In this document: one piece after another, positions 29,097 to 38,305 of the stretch
How positions within the stretch are numbered: the first letter of the stretch is position 1
Layout: each line of letters opens with the position of its first letter
Assembly (NCBI RefSeq): GCF_014705605.1
Contig: NZ_JACXIZ010000013.1
Span: 158,786 to 222,785, forward strand
Source of the DNA: Paenibacillus sabuli
GTDB taxonomy: Bacteria; Bacillota; Bacilli; Paenibacillales; Paenibacillaceae
DNA: 64,000 nucleotides
Direction: 5' to 3'
Program-made: the position numbers and the translations under genes
Notes under the pieces: model-generated
What the model was told of the DNA's origin: nothing
Database searches by the model: none
The model's input: only the letters and a program-made list of their open reading frames with translations

Positions 29097-30545
29097 CTAT
29101 CTCTCATCTTCATCTCTTTCCTCGTGCAGCATGCGCTGCTTGAGGTCCCATGCCGCCTGGCTCAGGTCGACCGGGTAATCGGCCGGATTGAGCTTGCGCA
29201 GCACCTGCGGCCAGAATAGGCCGAGCTGCTGCCGATGATAGGCGCGGATCGCCGCCAGGTCCGGCAGCGGCCGGGCGAGCTCGCCGTCCTGGATGACCGG
29301 CTGCAGCAGCGGGATCGCTTCGTAATCCTCCACGTACTTGTAGTGATACGGACGCAGCGGGTCAAAAAGCTTGAGCCGCTGCGACTGCCAGCCGTCCGGC
29401 TCGTCCGCCAGCGTGAGATAATCCGCCTCGGCCTTGCCGGTGCGGCGGTTGACGATGCGCTGCAGCGTCTTCGCCCCCGGCGTCGTCACCTTCTCCGGAT
29501 TGGCCGAAATCTTGATGACCGGCACCGACGCGCCGCCCTGCTCATGCTCGACGAGCTTGTAGACGCCGCCCAGCGCCGGATGGTCCGCCGCCGTGATGAG
29601 CTGGGTGCCGACGCCCCACGAATCGATCGCCGCGCCCTGCGCCTTCAGATTGAAGATGATGTGCTCGTCGAGATCGTTGGAGGCTACGATCCGGACATCC
29701 GGGAGACCGGCCTCGTCGAGCATGCGCCGCGCCTCCAGCGACAGGTAGGCGAGATCGCCGCTGTCGAGACGGATCGCCGCCAGCCGCTCGCCGCGGGCGG
29801 CCATCTCCTGTCCGATCCGGATCGCATGCGGCACGCCGCTGCGCAGCGTATCGTACGTGTCGACGAGCAGCGTCGACTGCGCCGGCAGCGCCTCGATGTA
29901 GCGGCGGAAGGCCTCCTCCTCCGAGGCGTGGCTCTGCACCCAGGCGTGGGCGTGCGTGCCCTTGGCCGGGATGCCGAACAGCATGCCCGCCCGCATGTTC
30001 GAGGTCGCATCGAAGCCCGCAATATAGGCGGCCCGCGCCCCCCAGATCGCGGCGTCGGCCTCCTGCGCGCGCCGCGTGCCGAATTCGAGCAGCGTATCGG
30101 CGCCCGCCACCTGGCGGATGCGCGCGGCCTTGGTGGCGACGAGCGTCTGGTAGTTCATGAAGTTCAGCACCGCCGTCTCGATCAGCTGCGCTTCGAGGAT
30201 CGGCGCCGTCACTCGGAGCAGCGGCTCGTTCGCAAAGACGAGCGTCCCCTCCGGCACCGCCGCCAGCTCGCCGGTGAAGCGAAAGGCGCGCAGCTCCTCG
30301 AGAAAGGCCGGATCATACGCCTCCTCCTGCTCCGCCAAATAATCGAGCGTCTGCTGGTCGAAGCGCAGCGCGCGTATATAATCGACGATCCGCTGCAGCC
30401 CGGCAAATACGGCGAAGCCGTTGCCGAACGGCAGCTTGCGGAAGTAGGCCTCGAACACGGCGCGGCTGCGGTGCGTGCCGTGCTTCCAGTGCGCGTACAT
30501 CATGTTGATCTGGTATTTGTCCGTATGAAGAGCCATCTGCTCCAT
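29097..30545 (-). CDS. pncB: Nicotinate phosphoribosyltransferase
   Basis: About 482 residues, normal for the long PncB form. Recognisable stretches include LHTDKYQINMMYAHW, FRKLPFGNGFAVFAGL, LLEFGTRRAQ, IAGFDATSNMRAG, GTHAHAWVQS and IRLDSGDLAYLS. It joins nicotinate to PRPP (with ATP) to give nicotinate mononucleotide, the entry step of the Preiss-Handler NAD salvage route. The ATG at 30545 has GAGGAG nine bases upstream; ATGs six bases before and nine bases after are possible. It lies downstream of the nicotinamidase-like gene on the same strand, so both salvage steps are encoded together. Confidence 0.95.
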   Translation of the reverse strand: MEQMALHTDKYQINMMYAHWKHGTHRSRAVFEAYFRKLPFGNGFAVFAGLQRIVDYIRALRFDQQTLDYLAEQEEAYDPAFLEELRAFRFTGELAAVPEGTLVFANEPLLRVTAPILEAQLIETAVLNFMNYQTLVATKAARIRQVAGADTLLEFGTRRAQEADAAIWGARAAYIAGFDATSNMRAGMLFGIPAKGTHAHAWVQSHASEEEAFRRYIEALPAQSTLLVDTYDTLRSGVPHAIRIGQEMAARGERLAAIRLDSGDLAYLSLEARRMLDEAGLPDVRIVASNDLDEHIIFNLKAQGAAIDSWGVGTQLITAADHPALGGVYKLVEHEQGGASVPVIKISANPEKVTTPGAKTLQRIVNRRTGKAEADYLTLADEPDGWQSQRLKLFDPLRPYHYKYVEDYEAIPLLQPVIQDGELARPLPDLAAIRAYHRQQLGLFWPQVLRKLNPADYPVDLSQAAWDLKQRMLHEERDEDER

Positions 30546-30705
30546 CCTCATCCGCTCCTCTGCTGTGCGGCAAGCACCGGCCGGACGGCTATCGCCAACT
30601 CCAGCCTCTTCCCGCTTCCTTATCGTCTCGCCTCACGATCGTATAGCCTCACAATCGCCTCGCCCCAGTGTCCGATGCGCACGGTTGCGGCCGGACAAGC
30701 CGCAA

Positions 30706-31260
30706 TTACTGCGGCTGTCCGCCGATCAGCAGCCGGGCGCCGAGCGTGTCGCGAAAATGGCCAAGCGCCCACGCGTGCCCCGCTTCGTTGAAGCTCGCCA
30801 CCGCGTCGGCGTGAATCGCCAGCTCGAAGCCGCGGTTGTACGCATCGACGGCCGTATGCAAGACGCAGATGTCCGTGCAGACGCCCGCCAGCTCCAGCCG
30901 GCCGATCCCCTTGGCCCGCAGCCGCAGCTCCAGATCGGTGCCGGCGAACGCGCTGTAGCGCGTTTTGTCCATCCAGTAGATCCGCTCCTGCTGCCGATGA
31001 TAAGCCGCCTCCAGTTCTCCATACAGCCGCCGCCCTTCGGTGCCGCGAATATTGTGCGGCGGGAACAGCCGATGCTCCGGATGCTCCGTCTCCCCGGCTT
31101 CGTGGAGATCGACCGCCATCACGACCCAGTCTCCGCGCTCCGCGCCCGCCTCGGTGAGCGCGGCAATCCGCGGCTCAATCGCGATTGCGGGATCACCGCA
31201 CGGCAGCTTGCCCGTCACGAAATCAACCGTATAATCAATGACTATCAATGCGCTCTTCAT
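30706..31260 (-). CDS. pncA: Isochorismatase-family hydrolase, probable nicotinamidase
   Basis: A 184-residue cysteine hydrolase. The catalytic triad is visible: Asp in LIVIDYTVDF, Lys in MDKTRYSAF and Cys in GVCTDICVLHT; a metal-site candidate is the DLHEAGE...EHRLFPPH region. Next to pncB, the likely reaction is nicotinamide to nicotinate. The ATG at 31260 follows GGAGG at nine bases. It lies between the NrtR-like gene and pncB, all on one strand. The gene symbol rests on context as well as motifs, because many isochorismatase-like enzymes have other substrates. Confidence 0.85.
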   Translation of the reverse strand: MKSALIVIDYTVDFVTGKLPCGDPAIAIEPRIAALTEAGAERGDWVVMAVDLHEAGETEHPEHRLFPPHNIRGTEGRRLYGELEAAYHRQQERIYWMDKTRYSAFAGTDLELRLRAKGIGRLELAGVCTDICVLHTAVDAYNRGFELAIHADAVASFNEAGHAWALGHFRDTLGARLLIGGQPQ

Positions 31261-31347
31261 GCGCAATCGCCTCCTCGTGCTACGTGGTAGATGCCTGCTA
31301 TTCAGCTCGTACGGCGCGGCCCGCTGCTCGGCTCCCGGCAGATCGGG

Positions 31348-32124
31348 TCAACGGTACAACGACAGCTCCGGCGTCCAGCCCGTGAAGCGGTATAGCTGCG
31401 CCGCGCGCTGCGAGTACCGCTGCGTCGTCTGCAGGTGGCCGTCGGCGTCGCGCACCTCCTCGATGATGCCCTCGCGACGCTGGGTGGCCGTGATCTTGCG
31501 AATAAAGTTGCTCTCCTCGAACTCCGGCACGACCGTGCGGATCACCTGGTACAGCTCGCCGATCGTGAATCGCTCCGGCAGAAAAGCCCGGGCCACCGTC
31601 GTCGTCAGCATCTGGGCGCGAATCTGCTCGAGCGCGTCCCGCAGGATGTCGCGATGATCGAAGGCGAGCTCCATCTCCAGCGCCTCCCGGACCGGGACCA
31701 GCCGCACATCGGCCGCGTCGTCGGCCGCCCTCCGACCGGCCAGCATCTCCTGCTGCACGAGCGCCACATACACATGCGAGATGATCCAGCCGCGCGGGTC
31801 GCGGCCCGGCTCGCTGTAGACGCCGAGATACGTCATCGGCACGCCGGTCACACCCGTCTCCTCCTCCAGCTCGCGGCGAGCGCAGGCCTCCATGCTCTCC
31901 TTCTCCTGGCAGAATCCGCCCGGCAGCGCCCACTTGCCCTCGAACGGCCAGACCTTGCGGCGGATCAGCATCACCTGCAGCTTGCGTTCGGGCAGCGCCT
32001 TTTTGGCGCTTGACCGCGCCTCCGACGTGATAGTAAAAATCACGATGTCGGTCGGGGCGCCGTCCGGCGTCCGGTAATGGCCGGCGGTATAGCCCACCTC
32101 CGCCGCTGTCCGTTCTCGATCCAT
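31348..32124 (-). CDS. nrtR: NrtR-like Nudix regulator of NAD metabolism
   Basis: About 258 residues: an N-terminal Nudix domain with a complete box (GGFCQEKESMEACARRELEEETGV split as G-x5-E-x7-RELEEE-x-G) and a C-terminal winged-helix part (FTIGELYQVIRTV, FIRKITATQRR). NrtR proteins sense ADP-ribose and repress NAD genes; here the Nudix box is intact, so hydrolysis may be retained. The start is placed at ATG 32124, with AGGTG upstream, because the longer in-frame ATG at 32166 overlaps the -10 box of a near-consensus promoter. It heads the salvage cluster with the nicotinamidase-like gene and pncB. Confidence 0.83.
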   Translation of the reverse strand: MDRERTAAEVGYTAGHYRTPDGAPTDIVIFTITSEARSSAKKALPERKLQVMLIRRKVWPFEGKWALPGGFCQEKESMEACARRELEEETGVTGVPMTYLGVYSEPGRDPRGWIISHVYVALVQQEMLAGRRAADDAADVRLVPVREALEMELAFDHRDILRDALEQIRAQMLTTTVARAFLPERFTIGELYQVIRTVVPEFEESNFIRKITATQRREGIIEEVRDADGHLQTTQRYSQRAAQLYRFTGWTPELSLYR

Positions 32125-32164
32125 CAGCATCACCTCATTGACCACAATTCGTTTTGATATTTTC

Positions 32165-32192
32165 ATTATGACACATTAAATGAATTTGTCAA
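32165..32192 (-). promoter_or_regulatory. Promoter of the NAD salvage cluster with embedded inverted repeat
   Basis: Minus-strand -35 TTGACA (32187-32192) and -10 CATAAT (32165-32170) are 16 bp apart. TGACA and TGTCA form an inverted repeat inside the promoter, a plausible operator for the NrtR-like protein encoded just downstream. Confidence 0.6.
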
Positions 32193-32256
32193 ATCACTCG
32201 TGCCAATCCTTACAGAGCGCTTCCGCCGCGCAGCAGGTCGACATCCCGGGGCGCCT

Positions 32257-33159
32257 TCATAACGGCGGACGGGGCGCGGCATCAGCTGATTTCGGAGCCG
32301 GGTCGGTTGCACGCCGATGGGCAGCAGGCGAGACGCCCGTGACTTGCTTGTATTGTTTGGAGAAGCTGTAGGGGTCGGGATACCCCAGCTGCTCGGCGAT
32401 CTCGCTCACTGTCAACGCCGTTTCTTCCAACAGGAACTGCGCATGCTTGATCAGGGTCCGAATGTGATACTGCTTGGGCGTCATGCCGAAATACTGTACA
32501 AACAAGCGGGACACCTGCTTGGAAGAGAGACCGGTCCGCTCCGCCCACTCCCGGAGGGACGTCCGACGCTCGGGCGAACGGTCCAGCGCCTGCTTCATTC
32601 CGATGACGCGCGGATCCATGCGATCCGCCTTCTGATTCAAGCGCCAGTTCAGCAGATGAATCAGAATGGCATGAATCCCTGCCGAGCACAGCTGCTCCAG
32701 CCCTTCCATATCCGCCCTCGCATAGTCTTCATACAACCGTTCAAACCGTTGCCGGTACGCTGAGCGGGGCTCCGGCACGCAGGCGAAGGCAAACGGCGCT
32801 TCGTACAGCTTGTGCAGACGCGCAGCCCCATGCTCGTAAAGGCCGAACCGGATCGGGATGATCACAGGCGGGTCTGCAGGATCAAGCTCCGCACTGTGTG
32901 CAAAGCCATTGCTGACAAAAATCAGTTTCCCCGCCCGCAACGGCTCCTCGTGGCCATCCAGCCAATACGTGCCGCGCCCGCCGATGACATACAGCAGGTG
33001 CAGGTCCTCGTTTCTGCGGTTGTCTTCGATAGACCAGGAGAGCGGAACCTTCAGACGATGCATCCGATGAATTTTGAAGTGGCAGCGGTACGGCACGACC
33101 TCGACCATCCGCCGGATATTGGCCAGTATCGCCGCACTGCCAATGTCCGCTTTTGACAT
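32257..33159 (-). CDS. AraC-family transcriptional regulator
   Basis: A 300-residue regulator with an N-terminal cupin-like domain (LHLLYVIGGRGTYWLDG, LIFVSNGFAHS) and a C-terminal AraC double helix-turn-helix (LREWAERTGLSSKQVSRLFVQ, VSEIAEQLGYPDPYSFSKQYK). The ATG at 33159 follows AAAGGAG at seven bases. It is divergent from the sulfatase gene, about 100 bp away, and is the obvious candidate to control it. Confidence 0.88.
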   Translation of the reverse strand: MSKADIGSAAILANIRRMVEVVPYRCHFKIHRMHRLKVPLSWSIEDNRRNEDLHLLYVIGGRGTYWLDGHEEPLRAGKLIFVSNGFAHSAELDPADPPVIIPIRFGLYEHGAARLHKLYEAPFAFACVPEPRSAYRQRFERLYEDYARADMEGLEQLCSAGIHAILIHLLNWRLNQKADRMDPRVIGMKQALDRSPERRTSLREWAERTGLSSKQVSRLFVQYFGMTPKQYHIRTLIKHAQFLLEETALTVSEIAEQLGYPDPYSFSKQYKQVTGVSPAAHRRATDPAPKSADAAPRPPL

Positions 33160-33260
33160 CTCAATTCTCCTTTTGATATTTTATCTATCCCGTATTTCCA
33201 ATATTATCAGATAGTAAGCATATCGACACCTCCAATATTCAGGAATCGAGGCGACCTTTT

Positions 33261-34661
33261 TTGACAAAACAGAATGTCTTGTTTTTCTTCACGGACGATC
33301 AGCGCTTCGACACGATCGCCGCGCTGGGTCATCCCGAAATTCAGACGCCCAATATGGACAAGCTGGCACGCCGTGGCACGTCCTTCACCCAGGCGCATAT
33401 CCCCGGCGGGACGGTCGGTGCCGTCTGCATGCCGAGCCGCGCCATGCTGCATACCGGGCGATCCTTGTTTCGCCTGGAGGCCGACGGGGCAAGCATCCCT
33501 GACCATCATACGCTGCTGGGAGAGCTGTTGCAGCAGGCCGGATACCGGACGTTCGGCATCGGGAAATGGCATAATGGTCCAGCGTCGTACAACCGCAGCT
33601 TCTCCGATGGCGACGAGATTTTCTTCGGCGGCATGAGCGATCACTGGAACGTCCCGGCTTGCCGCTATGATCCCGGCGGCGCGTATGCCCAGGTGAATCG
33701 GCGCATCGACAATCCGTTCCATCAGAATACGATCAGCCTGCAGCGCGCCGACCATGTCCAGCTTGGCAAGCATAGCAGCGAGCTGTTCAGCGAGCGCGCC
33801 GCACGTTGGCTGGAGGAGGAGGCTGCGGCCGCCGACGGCAGCCCGTTTTTCATGTACATCTCGTATTTGGCGCCGCACGACCCGCGCAGCATGCCTGAAG
33901 AGTACTTGCAGATGTACGACCCGGCCAAGCTCTCTCTGCCGGACAATTGCTGCGCGGAGCACCCGTTCGACTACGGGGTGCGGGACATTCGGGATGAGAC
34001 GCTCGCCCCCTATCCCCGCTCCGAACAGGAAATCAGGCGTCATCTCGCCGAATATTACGCCATGATCACGCATCTGGACCACGAGCTCGGCAACGTACTG
34101 GATGCGCTGGAGCGCTCCGGCCAAGCGGATCAAACCTTGATTGTGCTGGCCGGAGACAACGGGCTTGCCGTCGGCCAGCACGGCCTGATGGGCAAGCAGA
34201 GCGCCTACGAGCACAGCGTGCGTGTGCCGCTGATCCTGGCAGGTCCAGGCATACCGGCCGGGGAGACGAGAGACACGTATGCCTATCTGTACGATATCTA
34301 TCCGACCCTCTGCGAGTTGCTGGGCTTGCAGACGCCGGACTCCGTCGAGGGAACGAGCCTGGCGCCCGCCTTGGGCGACCCGGCCTGGCGAGCGAGAGAG
34401 CATCTGTATTTCGCCTACGCGGATTGCGTCAGAGCGGTCAAGGATAAGCGGTACAAGCTGATCGAGTATCGCACCGACGAGCTACGGCGCACGCAATTAT
34501 TCGACTTGATCGCAGATTCGGCAGAGTGTCATGACCTGTATGGAACGGCAGGCACCGAAGAGGTGGTGAAGGCATTGTCCCGGCATTTGCTTGCTTGCAA
34601 GGAAGCCTGGGACGACGAAGCCCATCCGGCCGGCGGCCGCTTCTGGCGCTTGTACGCTTGA
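33261..34661 (+). CDS. Sulfatase (formylglycine type)
   Basis: A 466-residue cytoplasmic-looking sulfatase with no signal peptide. The active-site motif CMPSR (in GAVCMPSRAMLHTGR) supplies the Cys that is converted to formylglycine. Metal-site features are FFFTDDQR at the N-terminus and LAGDNG with VGQHGLMGKQ later. It hydrolyses a sulfate ester, possibly on a sugar or choline-like compound; the substrate is not evident. The start is a TTG, nine bases after CGAGG. No sulfatase-maturing enzyme is encoded in the window, so it must come from elsewhere. Confidence 0.9.
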   Translation: MTKQNVLFFFTDDQRFDTIAALGHPEIQTPNMDKLARRGTSFTQAHIPGGTVGAVCMPSRAMLHTGRSLFRLEADGASIPDHHTLLGELLQQAGYRTFGIGKWHNGPASYNRSFSDGDEIFFGGMSDHWNVPACRYDPGGAYAQVNRRIDNPFHQNTISLQRADHVQLGKHSSELFSERAARWLEEEAAAADGSPFFMYISYLAPHDPRSMPEEYLQMYDPAKLSLPDNCCAEHPFDYGVRDIRDETLAPYPRSEQEIRRHLAEYYAMITHLDHELGNVLDALERSGQADQTLIVLAGDNGLAVGQHGLMGKQSAYEHSVRVPLILAGPGIPAGETRDTYAYLYDIYPTLCELLGLQTPDSVEGTSLAPALGDPAWRAREHLYFAYADCVRAVKDKRYKLIEYRTDELRRTQLFDLIADSAECHDLYGTAGTEEVVKALSRHLLACKEAWDDEAHPAGGRFWRLYA

Positions 34662-34697
34662 GCCGACGGCGCTCGAGGGATATAATTTCTACGCAAA

Positions 34698-34739
34698 CAA
34701 GGCAGCACGCCACGGGATCGCCCGTTGCGCGCTGCCTTG
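34698..34739 (-). terminator. Hairpin between sulfatase and speD
   Basis: CAAGGCAGC and GCTGCCTTG form the outer stem with an inner ACGGG/CCCGT stem; on the minus strand it runs into TTGTTTGC. It lies between the convergent genes and best serves speD. Confidence 0.6.
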
Positions 34740-34775
34740 TCGCGGGATTCAGCCTCATCCGTCAGCCGTCGAAAA

Positions 34776-35594
34776 TCAGTCTCCGAAATTGCGCCCGTAA
34801 TAAATTTCGTCCATCTCGCGCTTGAGCTGCGCCGTGATGTCGTCTTGCTGCCCCTGCGTCAGCTTATCCTTGGAATAACCGAACAGATAATTGTCCAGAT
34901 CGAATTTCTTCAGCTTGCACTTGGTGTGAAAGATGTTCTCCTGGTACACATTCACATCGATCATGTCGAATTGTTCCTTGACTTCGTCGGGGATGTAGTT
35001 CTGAATGGAGCTGATCTCGTGGTCGATGAACAGCTTGTTGCCGTCGATGTCGCGCGTGAAGCCGCGTACCCGGTAATCGATCGTCATGATGTCGGTATCG
35101 AACGAGTGAATGAGGTAATGCAGCGCCTTGAGCGGCGAGATCTCCCCGCACGTCGAGACGTCGATATCGGCGCGGAACGTGCTGATCCCTTCGCTCGGAT
35201 GGTACTCGGGATACGTATGCACCGTTATATGACTCTTGTCCAGATGCGCCACCACCGCCTCCGGCAGCGGGCCCGGCGATTCGTCGTTATAATCCTTGCG
35301 CTGCTCGCCGGGGACGCCCACCGGCCCCTCGGAGATCAGCATCGTCACGCTGGCTCCCTGCGGTTCGTAGTCCTGTTGCGCAATATTCAGCACATGCGCG
35401 CCGATAATTTCCGTCACGGTGCGCAAGATTTTCGTCAATCGTTCAGCATTGTATTCCTCGTCGATATAGGCCGTGTAATCCTCGCGCTCTTGCTTCGTCT
35501 GCGTGTAGCACACATCGAACATGTTGAAGCTGAGCGATTTGGTCAAGTTATTGAAGCCATGCAGCGTAATACCCGGTCCGCTCGGATGAATCAA
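34776..35594 (-). CDS. speD: S-adenosylmethionine decarboxylase, class I
   Basis: About 272 residues, the size of the long (E. coli-type) proenzyme. [17 protein letters not shown] near the N-terminus and the self-cleavage region [16 protein letters not shown] are diagnostic; the Ser after Lys becomes the pyruvoyl group. It makes decarboxylated SAM, the aminopropyl donor for spermidine. The TTG at 35594 is preferred because AAGGGG lies nine bases upstream and the N-terminus then matches the family length; a TTG nine codons earlier has no good site. No spermidine synthase gene is adjacent. Confidence 0.93.
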   Translation of the reverse strand: MIHPSGPGITLHGFNNLTKSLSFNMFDVCYTQTKQEREDYTAYIDEEYNAERLTKILRTVTEIIGAHVLNIAQQDYEPQGASVTMLISEGPVGVPGEQRKDYNDESPGPLPEAVVAHLDKSHITVHTYPEYHPSEGISTFRADIDVSTCGEISPLKALHYLIHSFDTDIMTIDYRVRGFTRDIDGNKLFIDHEISSIQNYIPDEVKEQFDMIDVNVYQENIFHTKCKLKKFDLDNYLFGYSKDKLTQGQQDDITAQLKREMDEIYYGRNFGD

Positions 35595-35755
35595 AGCCTT
35601 GCACCCCTTTCTGTGTCGCAATTGCGTCTATCACACGAAAGCCGCTTCTCTCTTCTCCCAGAATACCCGTTCTTCCGGTCAGGCAAACAAAGAGCCGGCG
35701 TCCGGGACGAGCCGAACGCCAGCCGATCTGGCAAGGCAAAGGGCGGCGCAAACGA

Positions 35756-37183
35756 TTATTCGTGCGCTTCCGTGCCGCCGACGAGATTGACGCCGTTGTA
35801 GAACGCCTCCAGCTGCCGCACAATGAACGCCTTGTCGTAGTCGACGACCACCTGATGCTGCGACTTGGCGAACAGCTCCTGGATGGGCTCCGGGATCTCC
35901 TGCTCGATCTCGCACAGCTTGATCGCTTCGTCGAACTTGGCCGGATGCGCCGTCGCAAAGGTAATCACCGTCTCGCCAGTCCCGCCGCAAGCCTCGGCCG
36001 CCGCAACTCCGCACGCCGAGTGCGGATCGAGCAGATAATCGTGCTGCGTCTTGAAGTCGGCAATCGTCTCTAGGCATCGCGCATTGCCGACGCCGAGCGC
36101 CGCAAAGTCGCGCTGCACCTGGGCCAGCTCCTCGCCCTCGATGACGATCTCGCCGTCCTTGTGGAACGTCTGCATATACGCCGCTGTCTTGACCGCATCC
36201 TCGCCGGTGAGATAGTACAGATAACGCTCGAAGTTGCTCGCGACCTGGATGTCCATCGACGGGCTGTGGGTCGAGCGGAAGTCGCCGGAGCGATAGACGC
36301 CGGTCTTGACGAACTGCTCGAGTATATTGTTCTCGTTGGTGGCGATGATCAGCTTGTGCACCGGCAGCCCCATCCGCTTGGCCAGGTAGCCGGAGAAGAT
36401 GTTGCCAAAGTTGCCCGACGGCACGCTAAAGTCGACCTTGCCGGCGCGCGCCTGCTCGTCCAGACGCAGATAGGCGTAAAAATAGTAGACCGTCTGCGCC
36501 AAAATCCGCAGAAAGTTGATCGAATTGATCGCCCGCAAATGATGCCCGCTCTTGAAATCCAGATCGGCGAACAGCTCCTTGATGACGCGCTGGCAGTCGT
36601 CAAAATTGCCCTTGACCGACAGATTCAGCACATTGGCGTCGTCGACCGTCGTCATTTGCAGCTCTTGCACGCGGCTGACCTTCTGGTGCGGGTGGAGGAT
36701 GCAGATGCGGATGCCCTCCTTGCCGCGCACGCCCTCGATCGCCGCCGCGCCGGTGTCGCCGGACGTCGCGCCGAGGATATGAATGATCTCGCCCTGCCGC
36801 TGCGCGACGTACGAATACAGCTCGCCCATAAATTGCAGCGCCACGTCCTTGAAGGCGAAGGTCGGTCCGTGGAACAGCTCCAGCACGTGCAGACCGTCCT
36901 TCACCCGGACGAGCGGCGTCACCTGCGGGTCGCGGAAGCGCCCGTAGCTGCGCTCGGCCATCGCCCGCAGATCCTCGCGCGGAATGTCGTCGCCGACGTA
37001 CAGGGCGAAGATCTCGAGAAACAGCGAAATATAGTCCAGACCGCGCCAAGACGCCAGCGTCTGGTCCGTCACCGCAGGAATGCGCTCCGGCACCATCAGG
37101 CCGCCGTCATCGGCCAGTCCCATCAGCAGCGTGTCGACAAAGCCTTTGCCCGCGACCTTGCCTCTCGTGCTCTTGAATTGCAT
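35756..37183 (-). CDS. thrC: Threonine synthase
   Basis: A 475-residue PLP enzyme of the long threonine synthase type. The start MQFKSTRGKV, the PLP-lysine segment PTFAFKDVALQFMGEL, the phosphate-binding ATSGDTGAAAIEG and VPSGNFGNIFSGYLAKRMGLP are characteristic. It converts O-phosphohomoserine to threonine. The ATG at 37183 has GGAGG seven bases upstream. No homoserine kinase or dehydrogenase gene is adjacent, so it stands apart from a thr operon. Confidence 0.96.
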   Translation of the reverse strand: MQFKSTRGKVAGKGFVDTLLMGLADDGGLMVPERIPAVTDQTLASWRGLDYISLFLEIFALYVGDDIPREDLRAMAERSYGRFRDPQVTPLVRVKDGLHVLELFHGPTFAFKDVALQFMGELYSYVAQRQGEIIHILGATSGDTGAAAIEGVRGKEGIRICILHPHQKVSRVQELQMTTVDDANVLNLSVKGNFDDCQRVIKELFADLDFKSGHHLRAINSINFLRILAQTVYYFYAYLRLDEQARAGKVDFSVPSGNFGNIFSGYLAKRMGLPVHKLIIATNENNILEQFVKTGVYRSGDFRSTHSPSMDIQVASNFERYLYYLTGEDAVKTAAYMQTFHKDGEIVIEGEELAQVQRDFAALGVGNARCLETIADFKTQHDYLLDPHSACGVAAAEACGGTGETVITFATAHPAKFDEAIKLCEIEQEIPEPIQELFAKSQHQVVVDYDKAFIVRQLEAFYNGVNLVGGTEAHE

Positions 37184-37601
37184 CGTAATCCCTCCAGGAT
37201 AAATTTACCGTAAAAAACGCGACCTGCCGCAGAAACGGGAGTTGCCCCGGATGCCCGTCACGATCGGCAGCGTATCTCATGTAACGGACCGAGCTGTACA
37301 TGTCCACTTGGCGGCAGCTAGTGATGTCTGCCAAGCGGCAGCGGCAGCGGACGTAATGGACCGAGCTCCAAATGTCCGCCGAGCGATACCTGTAACGGAC
37401 GTAACGGACGTAACGGACGTCAGCGACGCTTGGCGCTCATTTGAGACCGATACAAGGACCGTAACCTTCGCTAAGCGTCCCTCATGACCGTTACAGAGCA
37501 ATAGAGGCCAAAATACGGCGCTAAGCGGCTCCCTTGTCCGTTAGAATCGGCTAGCGCTGGTAACCAGCAATGGCGCCAATGGCCGCAATAACCGCCGGCA
37601 A
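37184..37601. repeat. Intergenic region with GTAACGGAC repeats
   Basis: No gene is seen in this 418-bp gap. GTAACGGAC occurs three times in perfect tandem at 37392-37418 and once at 37281-37289; GTAATGGAC is at 37353-37361, and the inverted forms GACCGTTAC and GTCCGTTA follow at about 37486 and 37536. The stretch GTAAYGGACCGAGCT followed by ATGTCC is repeated 72 bp apart. It looks like a cluster of short dispersed repeats rather than a promoter region. Confidence 0.6.
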
Positions 37602-38102
37602 CTATATGGTCCGCTGCAGCTCCCGCCATATCTTCTTGTTGCTATAGCGCCGATCGTGCGTGATGTCCTCGCCCATCCACGCCGGCGGCTCGAATGCTTC
37701 CGCCTCCGCCACCGAAGCGAATTCGACCTCCGCGACGGTCAGGCCGAGCGTCTCGTAGCGATCAATCTCCACCGGCAGCAGCGCGTCCCACGTCGCGGTG
37801 ATGCGCTCCTTGGTCAGCGGCACGGCCCCGCACGCTTCGGTGAGCTGGATGTACAGCTCGCCCGATATAGCGTATTCGATCTCCTCGCGCACGAGGCCGT
37901 TGCCGTTTTTGAAGGTGTGGGTGTAGGCGTTCTCTCCGCTGGCCGGATCGGTCAGTCGCCGTACCCGCAGCTCCTGCGTCTCGTCGATCGCCAGATACGT
38001 CTGGTCGATGCGCTCTCTCCTCCGAACGACGAGTCTCGGATCGGACAGCAGAGCGGATAGCTCCCCGGATAACAGGAACTTACGCTCGATTTCCAATCCC
38101 AT
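37602..38102 (-). CDS. CYTH-domain protein
   Basis: A 166-residue protein starting MGLEIERKFLL, the ExExK signature of CYTH enzymes (triphosphate tunnel metalloenzymes, including thiamine triphosphatases and class IV adenylate cyclases). Alternating charged strands follow (RVRRL, HTFKNGNGLVREEIEY, PVEIDRYE, AEVEFAS), as expected for the tunnel fold. It probably hydrolyses an organic or inorganic triphosphate. The ATG at 38102 has GGAG five bases upstream. It is divergent from asnB and separated from thrC by the repeat region. Confidence 0.88.
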   Translation of the reverse strand: MGLEIERKFLLSGELSALLSDPRLVVRRRERIDQTYLAIDETQELRVRRLTDPASGENAYTHTFKNGNGLVREEIEYAISGELYIQLTEACGAVPLTKERITATWDALLPVEIDRYETLGLTVAEVEFASVAEAEAFEPPAWMGEDITHDRRYSNKKIWRELQRTI

Positions 38103-38305
38103 CTTTGCTCCGCTCCCTTGCACTGGCTTTTATAGTATCATACTACGCCGCCGGATTCACGGCAATATTCGACGTCCTGCGCGATCGTCGGGAAAATTGA
38201 ACCGTGCCATACATAGTCAAGGCCGCAATTGGAAAAGGTATCCTATAGCCGAACATAATGAAATGTAAGTTAGGTACAGATTACCTGTAAAGGAGCCTGA
38301 CCCTC

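Noticed and set aside
29235..30791. Long plus-strand open frame of 518 codons opposite pncB
   Set aside because: Arg/Leu-rich antisense shadow of a well-recognised enzyme gene.
26751..32124. Functional link between the ATPase/nuclease-like pair and the adjacent NAD salvage genes (NAD-depletion defence)
   Set aside because: The salvage genes are on the opposite strand, have normal composition for the genome and their own regulator; neither island protein shows a TIR, SIR2 or other NADase motif.
32125..32166. Extended N-terminus for the NrtR-like protein starting at 32166
   Set aside because: That ATG overlaps the -10 box of a near-consensus promoter and has no ribosome site; the ATG at 32124 has one.
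37392..37418. Tandem repeats as a CRISPR array
   Set aside because: The units are 9 bp and directly adjacent with no spacers, and no cas gene is present.
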